From contig WTXG01000186.1 in assembly GCA_022496185.1 (NCBI GenBank), positions 1 to 64,000 of the forward strand: a stretch of 64,000 nucleotides of DNA, in the 5' to 3' direction. Position numbers and translations under genes: made by a program. Under the pieces are notes generated by a model that worked only from the letters and a program-made list of their open reading frames with translations, was not told the origin of the DNA and did no database searches. Positions within the stretch are counted from its first letter, which is position 1. The number at the start of each line of letters is the position of its first letter. This stretch comes from Multifurca ochricompacta. Its lineage: Eukaryota; Basidiomycota; Agaricomycetes; Russulales; Russulaceae. Of this stretch, positions 9,400 to 19,942 are shown one piece after another.

Positions 9400-9996
9400 T
9401 GTTATGTCCGGTGCGGGACATTCCACACGACTTGTGTGACAGCGTTTGTTCATTATCAGATAAGAGACCAATAGGGCCTCTTGGAGTTATGCGGGAAGAG
9501 TCAAAGTCAAAGAGGCTGTACTCTAAGACAATGTTGAACGGGAAGTACCAGAAGTACTTGAGATGGTCAAGTCAAAGTGTCCAAAGGGAAGTCCAGAAGA
9601 CAAGCACCAATGTATTCAATAAGTCAAGTCTGAGGTCTACAAGGTAGCTACAGCAGACTTATATACATAATCGAATGAGCGTCTAAAGACAAGATAAGAC
9701 GGAATCATGTGGGCCCAAATATACGAAAGTGGAGGGCATAAAGCCGAGCTTCTGATAGGGAATTAAGTAAGTGTCTGGTCGTAGAGATAAGAGATAAGAG
9801 ATAAGGGATAAGCAAAGACAGGCCAAACATAAGTACAGTAACACAAACACGAGCAAAGGCAGTCACAGGGAAGGAAGCAGGGCACGTGATGGGTCCCAAG
9901 AAGGGGATGTGATCAAGAAGTGGAGAGTCGGTGGAAGGGAAGGGTCATCATTGGGGAGGGTGAAGAAAATTGGGTTGCTGGGCAAGGGTCGTAACA
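9400..9996 (-). mobile_element. Solo GypB-type LTR (597 bp)
   Basis: It is flanked by ATAAG duplications (9395-9399, 9997-10001) and aligns by eye with the LTRs of GypB at 22628-23218 and 30128-30720. On the minus strand it starts TGTTACGACC and has a TATA box, so it lies in minus orientation. Confidence 0.93.
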
Positions 9997-10001
9997 ATAA
10001 G

Positions 10002-13000
10002 GGACATCAGGTGACAATTGGTGATGGATCCGTAGTCCAAGTTGAAGGAACAGGCAAAGTCATACTCAAAACTCGAAACAATTATGAGTTAGAGTTAAAT
10101 AATGTCTTTTATATGCCTGGCAGTGAAAGAATACTGTCGACTAGCTGCATCACCGACAAAGGTGGCTCAGTGGAATTCTCTCCATCTGAGGTCAAAATAA
10201 AGTACAATAATACAATTATAGCAGAAGGTGTCAAGGCTTTGGGACTCTATTGGGTCTTTGGGAAAACTATGCAGAATCTAAATACTGCTTCCCATAAATC
10301 TGCATCAACTAGCCTTGATACCTGGCATTTGCACATGGGTCATATGTCAAAAGAGGCCCTCAAAAGACATGCTCCTAAGGCTGTAAAAGGCCTTAGCATT
10401 GATAATAGCCAAGTGGAAGACAAGCCATGTTATGGCTGTGAAATGGGAAAATCACACTGTCTTCCATTCCCTCCCTCTCAAAAGAGAGCTTCAGCACCCT
10501 TGGAAGTCATTCATAGTGACCTAGTTGGTCCTTTGCAATGTACTTCAATTCAAGGGAACCTATACTTTGCCACTTTCATAGACGACTTTAGCAGAACAGC
10601 TTTAGTTGTTGCTATGAAAGCAAAAAGTGATTTTACATCGGTCTTCTGTAATATTAAGGCATTCTTGGAAAATAAAACAGACAAGAAAATAAAGACCTTA
10701 CATACAGACCGAGGTGGCGAATTTGTCAATAGGGAGCTGAAGTCAATACTTGAGCAGGCTGGCATAGAGCATAAATTGATGATGCCATACTCCCCACAAC
10801 AGAATGGAAGGGCTGAAAGGTTCAACAGAACCATTATGGAAAAAGCTACCAGTATGCTGCATCATGCTGGTCTTTCCCTTGGTTTCTGGGAATGTGCAGT
10901 GTGAACAGCCTGTCACATATACAATAGAATGCCTATCCGTTCCAATAAGTGGAGGACACCGCTTGAGCTTCTGGATGGGGACATTCCAGATGTCTCTTAC
11001 TTTAAAGTATTTGGCTGCTTAGCCTACTACACTGTCCCAGAGGATAAAAGATGTAAACTGGATCACAAAGCCAGAGAAACAGTCTTTGTTGGGTATGCAC
11101 CCCACTCTAAAGGATATCTTCTTTGGGATATGCATACTCGATCCTTCATATTGTCAAGAGATGTGACATTTGATGAAGGATCCTTCCCATCCAACCTTGC
11201 CAAGGACAGCAAGGGAAAGCAAAAGGAAAAAGTTATGCCTTTTGTATTAGAAGTTGAGAGGTCTGTCCATGCTCAATCAGCAACAGCCACAGTTCCTCAG
11301 GCTCCTGAAGACAAGGAAGCCGAGGTTGAGGAACAGGAGGTAGTGGAACCTCCTCAAGTAAATCCTGAGCCTACCACACCTGATAATGAGCTTGACACAC
11401 ACGATCAAACTATCTATCAGACGCCCCCATCCCAAATCATGGAACCATCAGAACTCCCTGAGAGAACCCATGCCAAAAGACAATCTAAGAAAAAGATTGT
11501 CGGCAAACTTTCCCAACCAGTATTTACTAGGGAAAGTCCACACTCTCAGCAACGTGACAAGGCTGTGCAGGAAGATTTAGATCTTGATACTGCCCGTCCC
11601 AAACGTTCACATCACATGAATCCTCGATTCTATAATGAGGATAATGCTGAGTTTGTGCAGGGTTCTTCCAGACTTGGGCATATGGAATTGCTAAATGCCG
11701 CAGGTGTCTCTTATAGAGATCCCCTGACTTTTCAGGAGGCAATGCAGTCTGACAATGCCAGTGAATGGCTTGAGGCATGTAAATATGAAATTGATGCCTT
11801 AGATAAACTTGATGTGTGGTGCCTTGAGGATCTTCCAAAAGGAAGGAAGGCAGTCAAGTCAAAATGGGTTTTTAAGTTGAAACTGGATGGACGGTTTGTG
11901 CCAGGCTCATGGCAAAAGGGTTCACCCAAGTAGAAGGAGTGGACTTCGACGAAACATTCTCTCCAGTTGCCAGATTTGAATCACTTAGATTATTACTAGC
12001 GCTAGCTACACTAGAGGATTGGGAAATCCACCAGATGGATGTCAAATCAGCATTCCTTCATGGCGATCTGGATGAAGAGATTTATATGGAGCAGCCAGCT
12101 GGTTTTGTCGTTGCTGGTCAAGAGTCCAAAGTTTGTAGGCTACAAAAAGCATTATATGGTCTCAAACAAGCCTCCCGAGCGTGGAATCTTCAATTCCATG
12201 CAGTTCTTAATGAACTGGGCTTCACTCAGACATACTCTGATGCAGGAGTATATGTGTTTCATCAAAAGGAGGGGGATGATTCACTTTATGTCATTCTCTA
12301 TGTAGATGACATTACTATACTTGGATCTTCCAATGATAAGATAACGTGGCTGAAGTCATCACTATCTAATCGATATGAGATGACTGACTTGGGAGAGATC
12401 CAGTCATACCTTGGAGTTAACATCACCAGGGATCGTCCTAATAAGACACTGGAGATTGACCAAGCAGCCTATGTTTTATCTATTATTGAGAAGTTTGGGA
12501 TGAGGGATTCCAACCGAGTATATACTCCTCTTCCCTCTGGTGCTGATGTGCACCTGGTCAAATTTGAAGGCCAGGCATCTACTTCTGAGATAAAGAAGTA
12601 CCAACAGTTGATGGGGTCTCTGCTATGGGTGCAGATTGGAAGCAGACCCAACATCAGTTTTGCTGTGGCGCGCCTTAGTCAATATGCTTCCAACCCCTCT
12701 CAAGATCACATGCGACTTGCAAAATATGTCCTAAATATCTAAATAGTACAAAGGACTGCAAGTTGCGGTATTCTGGAGGGAATGGGGAGAGTGGCCCTCA
12801 TGGCTTTGCAGATTCCTCATGGGGAGATCAAGAGGACTGCCACTCTACCTCAGGCTACATGTTTTTCTTAGCAAATGGTGCCATTTCATGGTGTTCCAGA
12901 AAGCAGAAAACAGTAGCACAGTCCACCACTGAAGCCAAGTATATGAGCCTCTCTGAGGCTGCAAATCAGGCAGCGTGGTATAGGACTTTTATGGAGGAAT

Positions 13001-13260
13001 TAGGGTATGAGGTATCGTCCCCTATACTACTCCATTGTGACAATAAGGGTGCCATAGATTTGGCATTAAACCCAGTCACAGGAAGGCGGTCAAAGCATAT
13101 ACCCATCAAGTACCATGCCATTAGGGGGTACATTGAATCGCACATAATTGAGTTAGTGCATACCCCCACAGGTGAGATGCTGGCAGATGGCTTCACTAAG
13201 TCTCTACCAAGAGCATCGTTTGAAACCATGGTGAATGGACTTGGACTTATGCTGGAATAA
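10002..13260 (+). pseudogene. CopA-1 pol: protease end, integrase, RT, RNase H (broken)
   Basis: Domains in order are the protease end; GAG-pre-integrase (WHLHMGHMSKEALKRHAP, CYGCEMGKSH); integrase core (HTDRGGEFVN, NGRAERFNRTIMEKA); an acidic linker; reverse transcriptase with YGLKQASRAWN and YVDD; and RNase H (DSSWGDQEDCHSTSGY, AQSTTEAKYMSL) ending in a natural TAA at 13258-13260. Damage: TGA at 10902-10904 where CopA-2 has CGA; loss of one base near 11897 that shifts the frame inside RT; another shift near 12735. The gene is otherwise close to CopA-2. Confidence 0.94.
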
Positions 13261-13527
13261 GAGAGCTGGAATTTGGAGACTTTGAATACCAGTTTCACTT
13301 TCCCACCATGCCATATGAGTATATTCTCGACCTCGAGAGTGACACAAGTGGTGTGAGTTAGTTTGCATAAGCAGATATACAACTTGTATGCAAAGCTCAC
13401 AACCTGCACTTGAGAGTTAGAGAAGTTGGATCTCTGGCTGGTGATATGCTCGTTCAATTGTGGTGATGGCAGTATGCTCATTCACCTCATTTCACATCCA
13501 TGACCAGATGCCTTCAGCATGGAGGGA
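13261..13527 (+). other. 3' untranslated region and polypurine tract of CopA-1
   Basis: Non-coding tail. CATGGAGGGA at 13518-13527 abuts the 3' LTR and is the plus-strand priming tract. The same word precedes the CopB-2 3' LTR (42142-42152) and, inverted, the CopA-2 LTR (56913-56923). Confidence 0.85.
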
Positions 13528-14033
13528 TGTTGAACACAGAAGATGTTCGGTGATGCTTCAGGCATCAGGTGATTAGATTAGCTACTTTGTAGATTAGATT
13601 AGATACCAGAGTATTGGACTTTTTACATTATCATTATTACTTTCTTTCTCACATTCTGCAGTAGCTGACTGATGCACCAGGTAACATGTGATTTCTGTAA
13701 TGGCCAATGGCCTTTCTCTCTCATGTTTATTGTTTGGACTTTATCCGGCACTTGTGGACTTATTCCCAGTGCGCACAGACCATCCCTTGGGGTATATAAG
13801 GGTGTCTGTTTCATCCTCTACACTTCAGAGTTTTCTTCACCTCTGAAGTGTAAGTCCTATCTCTTACTTACTACCTTACCTTTGACTAACCGTCTCCTGT
13901 AGATAACTTGTCTTTCTAGGTGTGTAGTATAGTAATACAGAGTTTTCTTCACCTCTGAAGTATAACTTGTCTTTCTAGCCTTAAAACTGCTAACACTTAC
14001 AGTCAGTATGCTGCGCACTGTGCCTGTTCGACA
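13528..14033 (+). repeat. 3' LTR of CopA-1 (506 bp)
   Basis: Same length and subfamily as the 5' LTR. Intron-like segment at 13850-13902 (53 nt) and intronless junction copy at 13938-13978 (41 nt). It ends GTTCGACA and is followed directly by inverted CopB-3 integrase sequence instead of the expected CACAG. Confidence 0.95.
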
Positions 14034-14058
14034 CCCCTTGCCCTCTGGAACATGATAA

Positions 14059-14280
14059 TGTTGACACAGTCAGGTGTCGCACGATGCAACTCTGCATGAC
14101 CTCATATAGGAGGTTTTGTACCACTATGAACCTGAGGCTGTGTAGCTCAGTGGTTTAGAGCACCGGACCCGGCTTGTCCAGAGGTCTTGGGTTCAATCCC
14201 CAACATGGCCATTTCTTTTCTGGTGTGTGAGCCAGGGTCCTGTTTAAGGTCCCTTGATTGGGGTGCGTGTTTAGCCAACA
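14059..14280 (+). mobile_element. TRL copy 1: 222-bp LTR-like element carrying a tRNA-like sequence
   Basis: It starts TGTTGACACAG and ends TTTAGCCAACA, with complementary termini TGTTG/CAACA. It is flanked by GATAA at 14054-14058 and 14281-14285; the empty site CATGATAATAGGC is seen in CopB-1 and CopB-2. A second copy of the same length is at 46210-46431. It has the end structure and 5-bp TSD of a solo LTR, but inside is a cloverleaf-like sequence with Pol III A and B boxes. It encodes no protein. Confidence 0.9.
14136..14210 (+). ncRNA. tRNA-like sequence inside TRL copy 1
   Basis: It contains an A box (TAGCTCAGTGGTTTAGAGC), a B box (GGTTCAATCCC), a T arm TTGGG/CCCAA and an acceptor stem GGCTGTG/CATGGCC that closes with three non-canonical or wobble positions. 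The anticodon arm is irregular (GGAC/GTCC around CCGGCTT), so a functional tRNA is unlikely. The A-box side resembles tRNA-Thr, but the isotype is uncertain. Confidence 0.75.
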
Positions 14281-14285
14281 GATAA

Positions 14286-14683
14286 TAGGCTTTGCAACCA
14301 AAGACCTTAAAATACAAGACATCTGGTTTGTTCCTAACCAGAAGCTCAAGCAGAGTTTTCCACTTATTAGAGCAGATGGGAGTTCTGTTATATATATGAC
14401 ATGCTGTTTCAACAGCACACTCCCAAAAACCAAGAGATAGGCCTGCATTGTGCAACATGCTAGTGCCTTTTTCCATAATGGTTCTATTAAATCTCTTGGC
14501 CCTTCCATTCTGTTGTGGACTATACAGCATCATGAGTTTATGCTCTATGCCAAAATCTTCAAGCATTGCTTTCAGTGCCTTGTTCACATACTCACCACCA
14601 TGATCTGTATGAAGACACTTGATTTTATGATTAAATTTATTTTCAAGTAGTGTCTTCAATTTATTAAAAACTGGTGTGAACAG
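14286..14683 (-). pseudogene. CopB-3 integrase core fragment
   Basis: Reads on the minus strand HTDHGGEYVNKALKAMLEDF, the second catalytic aspartate region, then NGRAKRFNRTIMEKGTSML and the FKVFGCKAYY stretch. Its 3' side runs through TRL to 14034, where the element is truncated (VPEGK region). Its 5' side is cut by a solo CopA LTR at 14684 and continues at 15189. One arginine is changed in the conserved GRAERFNRT motif (GRAKRFNRT). Confidence 0.9.
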
Positions 14684-15188
14684 TGTTGAACACAGAAGAT
14701 GTTCGGTGATGCTTCAGGCATCAGGTGATTAGATTAGCTACTTTGTAGATTAGATAAGATACCGGAGTCTCAGACTTTTTACATTATCATTATTACTTTC
14801 TTTCTCACATTCCGCAGTAGCTGACTGATGCACCATGTAACATGTGATTTCTGTAGTGGCCAATGGCCTTTGTCCCTCATGTTTATTGTTTGGACTTTGT
14901 CCGGCACTTGTGGACTTATTCCCAGTGCACAGACCATCCCTTGAAGAGTATATAAGGGTGTCTGTTTCGTCTCTTACACTTCAGAGTTTCTTCTATCTCT
15001 GAAGTGTAAGTCCCTTCTCTTACTTACTATTATACCTTGAGACTAACGCTCTTAGTAGGAACTTGTCTTTGTCTAGGTCAGTAGTATAGTATAATAGAGT
15101 TTCTTCTATCTCTGAAGTGAACTTGTCTTTGTCTAGCTTAAACTGCTAACCTTCACAGTCAGTATGCTGCGCACATGCCTGTTTCACA
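14684..15188 (+). mobile_element. Solo CopA LTR (505 bp)
   Basis: It is flanked by AACAG (14679-14683, 15189-15193). The intron-like segment is at 15006-15058 (53 nt). The exon 2 word GAACTTGTCTTTGTCTAG and the loop variant TTTCTTCTAT are unique to this LTR, and both recur in its own intronless junction copy (around 15105-15136). Confidence 0.95.
15006..15058 (+). other. Predicted LTR-leader intron (53 nt)
   Basis: Starts GTAAGTCCC, contains GAGACTAAC and ends AGTAG. Removal joins CTGAAGT to GAACTTG, the junction that appears fused 45 nt further on. Confidence 0.8.
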
Positions 15189-16085
15189 AACAGATCTTTA
15201 GACTTCATTGGAATGATTAAAGTGTATCTGCTGAAATCATCCAAGAAGGTGGCAAAGTATAGATTCCCTTGTATTGAACTGCACTGCAAGGGACCTACAA
15301 GATCACTATGAAGGATCTCAAGGGGGGCTGATGCATGCTTTGAAGATGGGGGAAATGGAAGATGATGGGACTTGCTCATTTCACAGCCATAGCATGGCTT
15401 GTCTTCCACTTGGCTATTATTAATACTGAGGCCTTTAACCACCTCAGGAGCATATCTCTTCAGGGCCTCTTTTGACATATGACCCATTCTTTGATGCCAG
15501 ATTTCAAGTGAGGCAGATGCAGATGTATGGATACTATTTAGGACGTGTTTGCCTAGTACCCAATACAATTTGCCAAACTTCCATGCTTCCACTATGATGT
15601 TGTTGCCATATTTTATTGTTGCCTTCTTACTATCAAAGAAGATAGTTGCCCCTTTTTCTACTAGGGCACTAGTGGAGAGTATCTTGTGACCTCCTGGCAT
15701 ATGCAGGACATTGCTCAATTCCAAGTCAAAACCTTGATCTGTCCTGATGGTCACAGTGCCAACTCCATTTGTTTTGACTATGGAGTTGTCACCCAGTGAC
15801 ACTTCATGGGTGGTGTTGACTTTATATGTATCAAAGTCTTCAAGGTTGGGACTGAAATGAGCCATTGCTCCACTATCAAGCATCCAATAATCTGAGTTGA
15901 TGTCCAGATTATGGGTGTGAACATAAAGGTGAATGCAAGGTGCTTCATGCACCTCCTCTATTTTGCCACTACCATTAACTACAGTGGCTATAGTATTTAC
16001 ATGTTGGGCCTCAGCCCTCTTCTTGTTCCCTGCCTTGCCCTTTTTGGCATTCTCAAGGTCCTTCTTCTTCTTTGTGCAAGCATTG
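15189..16085 (-). pseudogene. CopB-3 zinc-knuckle end, protease, pre-integrase and integrase start
   Basis: The minus strand reads the lysine-rich stretch after the knuckle (KKKKDLENAKKGKAGNKKRA), protease WMLDSGAMAHFSP, WHQRMGHMSKEALKRYAP, CYGCEMSKSHHLPFP (one glycine changed) and HSDLVGPLQC. The frame is open over this section. It is bounded by two solo LTR insertions and is part of the same polyprotein as the fragments at 14286 and 16586. Confidence 0.92.
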
Positions 16086-16585
16086 TGTTGAACAGGCATG
16101 AGGCGCAGCATACTGACTGTAGAGTGTTAGCAGGTTAAGCTAGACAAAGAAAGTTACTTCAGAGGTTAGAAGAACTCTATTAACTATACTACTGACCTAG
16201 ACAAAGAAAGTTCTACATAAGAACATTAGTCTAATAGTGAAGTAGATAGTAAAGAGAAACTTACACTTCAGAGGTTAGAAGAACTCTGAAGTGGAAGAGA
16301 CAAAACAGACACCCTTATATACAATCCAAGGGATGGTCTGTGCACTGGGAATAAGTCCACAAGTGCCAGACAAAGTCCAAACAATAAACATGAGGGAGAA
16401 AGGCCATTGGCCACTACAGAAATCACATGTTACATGGTGTATCAGTCAGCTACTGCAGAATGTGAGAAAGAAAGTAATAATGATAATGTAAAAGTCCGAA
16501 ACTCCGGTATCTAATCTAATCTACAAAGTAGCTAATCTAATCACCTGATGCCTGAAGCATCACCGAACATCTTCTGTGTTCAACA
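16086..16585 (-). mobile_element. Solo CopA LTR, minus orientation (500 bp)
   Basis: It is flanked by CATTG (16081-16085, 16586-16590). The intron-like segment is at 16213-16264 (52 nt on the minus strand, GTAAGT...GACTAAT...TAG). Its exon 2 word AACTTTCTTTGTCTAG differs from all other LTRs and recurs in its own intronless copy. Confidence 0.95.
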
Positions 16586-17332
16586 CATTGGACTTGTGTC
16601 CAGGCTTTTGGCAATAGAAGCAGACCACCCCTTGTGAACCAGGGGCAGCAGTGGGAAGTGGTGATAAATTTATATTTTTTGGTTTTGATTTGACAGGTGC
16701 AGCCTTAGATAGGACTGCACTACCACTTCCTGAGGGACCTGCCAGATGACTTTCCTCATTTAGGAACCTCTGCACAAGGTCCTGAGGAGAGAGATGCTCT
16801 GGATCCCCAGAGGCTAGTATGGAGCTGGCAATGGCACTGTAGGAGTCAGGGAGAGCTTTCAACAAAATGAAGCTCATTTGGAGGTCATTGACCTCCATCC
16901 TGTTCTCCCTAAGGGTACTCCTGGCATCTAGAACCTTTTGTAATTGGGTTCTAAATGTCTGTCCTTCATCAAGATGGAAGGACACCAGGGCAAGCCACAG
17001 ATTATATGTGGCCATGCTTCCTACAGAGCCATAAAGTTGCTCCAACTTATTATACTTCTCACTAAGAGAAGGATAATTGGCATCAGAAGCTACTTGGGAG
17101 TAGACTTCTTGGGTGACATTAAGAAAGAGGAGCCCAATAAGCATTTCCTCTTCTGCCATCCATTCCCTAAGGATGGGGTCAATGACTTCCTTCTGCATTT
17201 TCTCCTTTTCCTCCTTGTCCTCTGGGAGGAGGGGCATGTCAGGGTAGGGTGTAATAATGTGCCTTCTGAGCCCATTCATCCTCAAGAGGGTGTTGAAGTT
17301 GGCAGACCAAACCTGCCAGTTGGAGCCATCAA
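16586..17332 (-). pseudogene. CopB-3 gag, main part
   Basis: The minus strand reads GSNWQVWSANFNTLLRMNG, the helical gag core and the start of the CCHC knuckle (CFYCQKPGHKSN), which is cut by the CATTG insertion. Its first codons are on the other side of CopB-2, at 42671-42716. No stop is seen in this section. The gene is nevertheless split by CopB-2 and by the solo LTR. Confidence 0.92.
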
Positions 17333-17874
17333 TGTTGACATGGGACGTGTCTGGAGATGCTTCAGGCATCTGAGGATCGCTTTAGCTGTAGATAAGATTA
17401 GATTAGGTTCCGGAGTTTCGGACTTTTTACAATATCTTTATTACATTTCTTTCTCACCTTACTCAGCTGATTAGTGATGCCCTTAGTAATGCGCAGTAAG
17501 CATGTGATATCTCTTTGGCCAATGGCCTTAATCCCTCTCTGTTTATTGTCCGGCACTTGTGGACTTATTCCCAGTGCGCACAGACCATTTCCCCTGGCCC
17601 CTATGGGTATATAAGGGTGTCTGTTTCATCTCTTACACTTCAGAGTTTCTTCTACCTCTGAAGTGTAAGTCCCATTTAGTCTACTCTCTACTTCCTTTAG
17701 ACTAGTGATGTTCTGGCCCGGCTTGGCCCAAAAGCCGCGGCTTTGGCTCAGCCTGAGGTGGCTCCGGCTTTCCTGAAGTCTGGGCCAAGCCAAAGCCGCC
17801 ACAGATGGCTTGGCCCTGGCCCGGCTTGGCCCAAGCTGCGGCTTTTGGCAGAGAAAATTTTATGACATATAACT

Positions 17875-18487
17875 TGTGACGGTTTTGTCTGTTGGTGTTA
17901 GGGTCATGTGTACCATGTGCTTTTCTTTTTCTTTTGCCTTACATTTTACTATATCACGCAGATACACACATGACTTGCTTATGAAGGACTTATTACTTAC
18001 ATGCTGACTGATTTGCTTACTGATCTTACTTAGTGACTTACTGATCAACATCCAGAGGGCGCAACCCCTCTCCTTTCTTTATCCTTCTGGGGTATTCTAC
18101 TGTACAACCATTAGACTACCTAGTGAACGCTCTAGTAACTACCAGAACCAACCTTCATAGCATAGCACATGTATATAAACCCCTAGTAGATCAGAGTAAG
18201 ACTTTAAGTCTGTTCTTCTGTAGCAATACAGGTGTACTGGGACTCACATTACTTGACTGAGAACACCTTCCACTTGAAACCTTTAAGCCGCGCCTTGAAG
18301 GAACTTCGACCCCGTGAAACTTGCAGCAGGACTTAGTGTCACTGCTCGACTTCGTCTCGCGCGTGTGCCCCCTTTGACCGGCACAGCTTGATCTAGCTTG
18401 GAACCTTGACTTGATAAAAGGCTCTTGTAGCATTGACAGACAACCTCAAACCTCGAACTCAACACAGCACCACACCTTGCTGTGACA
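17875..18487 (+). repeat. 5' LTR of GypA (613 bp)
   Basis: Starts TGTGACGG and ends GCTGTGACA. TATATAA is near 18173, followed by a perfect palindrome GACTTTAAGTC about 30 nt later that is also present in LTR-D. I found no clear tRNA 3'-end complement after the LTR. Confidence 0.93.
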
Positions 18488-19942
18488 TAAGAACAGACTT
18501 TCAAAGAACTAAACAGAAGAACCCACCAGAACTGCAAGGCGACGACGACGCGTCCCTTGCCCGACACCCGATCGCGACGTCTTCAACACGCGAGCCCAGA
18601 ACCCCACCATCTGAACGAACGTCCTTCGACGAGACATCCCCACGACGATACCTGTCGACCGAAGAATCAGAACCCAGAGAAAGAGGAGACTTACCCTTTG
18701 ACCTTCACAACCGCTTTGCATTACTTGCCGCAACCGACGACACCATCGATATAGAAACTAGGACCACCACCCCACAAATAATGGCAGCCAGACCGAATAC
18801 TAGACAAGCACGACGGGCCGCGGAGGAAGACGTTGTCGAATCGCATCCCAGTTGTCCTGAACGAAGTCCCGAAGAGAGATCCACTGCGACCACCCGAGCC
18901 ATGGGCAGAAATCCCGACGAACCACCCTTAGGCCCTCCTACCCAGGGGCAGGAACAGTAAATCAAGGAAGTGGAACCATGACAGGAGTACCACCATCCTT
19001 CTTCGAAGGGACCGCGACACGGCCATGGATTGGTTGGCCAAACTCGAATTATTCTTCAGTTTGAATGAAACCGTGGCCACAGTCCAGAACGAAAGAACCA
19101 GAGTGGCTTACACCCTGGGATTGATACGAGGACCCAGGGTAGACCAATGGGTAGTGGACCAAATCAAGTGGCTGACTGACATCAAAGAAGGGAACATTCG
19201 AGTCCCATACATTTGGGCCGGATTCAAACAAATCTTCCGAGAAGCATGGGCCGACGTAGCGGCAGGACAAAAGGCACTACGTGCGCTAGACCGATTACAA
19301 ATGCGCGATGCCAATATTGATGACTATATCGCCGAATTTCGCACGCTAGCCACAAGGGCAGAACTTCATATCAATGATCCGGCCGCTCGGCAGTACTTCC
19401 ACCGAGGTCTCCCCACGCGTCTCGTTCAAACAATGTTATTATTTGATCAGCCCAAAACCTTTGACGAAGCAGCAGCATCTGCTCGGAAACATCACGCTAA
19501 TTGGTTATACAGTAAGGATGCCCTTGGCATGAGACCCACAACCAATACACCACCGCATGGCAATAAATTCACATTCTATCGACGACGCGATCACGATATC
19601 TCGACCCCCAAAGTCATAAAAAAAGCTGTAACAATCGAAGAGAAAGAACAATACAAAAAGGAAGGCCGATGTTTCGAATGCGGTAGGCGAGGACATTTGG
19701 TCCGAGACTGCCCGAATAAGAAACCACGTGCGAATGCTCCCACACCGGCTCGCGCTGCCACAATCACCGAAACACCCACGACTGCGACGGTACCAGCAAA
19801 GGCGCCCGCCTCCGCTAACGCGTCAAACACCCCGACAGTCGATCTCGACGCGCTTGCTACGGCTCTTAGGACTATGACAGATGAACAGCGCCAGAAACTC
19901 CAGGAGAAATTCAGTGGTGACAAGGATTTTTACATCGCTTGA
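18488..19942 (+). pseudogene. GypA gag (frameshifted)
   Basis: An N-terminal part rich in Arg, Pro and acidic residues is readable around the ATG at 18781 (MAARPNTRQARR). The retrotransposon gag domain follows in another frame from 19025 (MDWLAKLELFF, then a helical core), and a CCHC knuckle, CFECGRRGHLVRDC, lies near residue 220. The frame appears to change about 18950 and again in the G run near 19010, where one G seems missing. The last part ends in TGA at 19940-19942, overlapping the next frame. It would form the particle shell and bind RNA. Confidence 0.85.

Larger units (their letters stand above)
6863..14033 (+). mobile_element. CopA-1: Ty1/copia retrotransposon with both LTRs
   Basis: Two 506-bp LTRs bound a full gag-pol body. 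Differences between the LTRs are almost all CpG to TpG or CpA transitions (for example TTCAGTG/TTCGGTG and ATCTGG/ATCCGG). Left flank is CACAG inside CopB-1 RNase H. The right flank is CCCCTTG inside integrase of the inverted CopB-3. The missing TSD, with two different truncated hosts, points to a rearrangement at this element. Confidence 0.93.
14034..17332 (-). mobile_element. CopB-3, 3'-truncated left part (gag to integrase)
   Basis: Minus-strand copia sequence from integrase back to the start of gag. It continues at 42671 beyond CopB-2, as the ATCAA duplication proves. RT, RNase H and the 3' LTR are absent, lost at 14033/14034. It holds TRL (14059-14280) and two CopA solo LTRs (14684-15188, 16086-16585), each with perfect TSDs. 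Confidence 0.93.

Noticed and set aside
14136..14210. A functional tRNA gene
   Set aside because: The anticodon arm does not form a normal 5-bp stem with a 7-nt loop and U33, and the sequence lies inside a mobile element present twice.
17860..18051. Small lysine-rich open frame in the GypA LTR, also at 32604-32795
   Set aside because: An LTR duplicate, minus strand; nothing supports translation.
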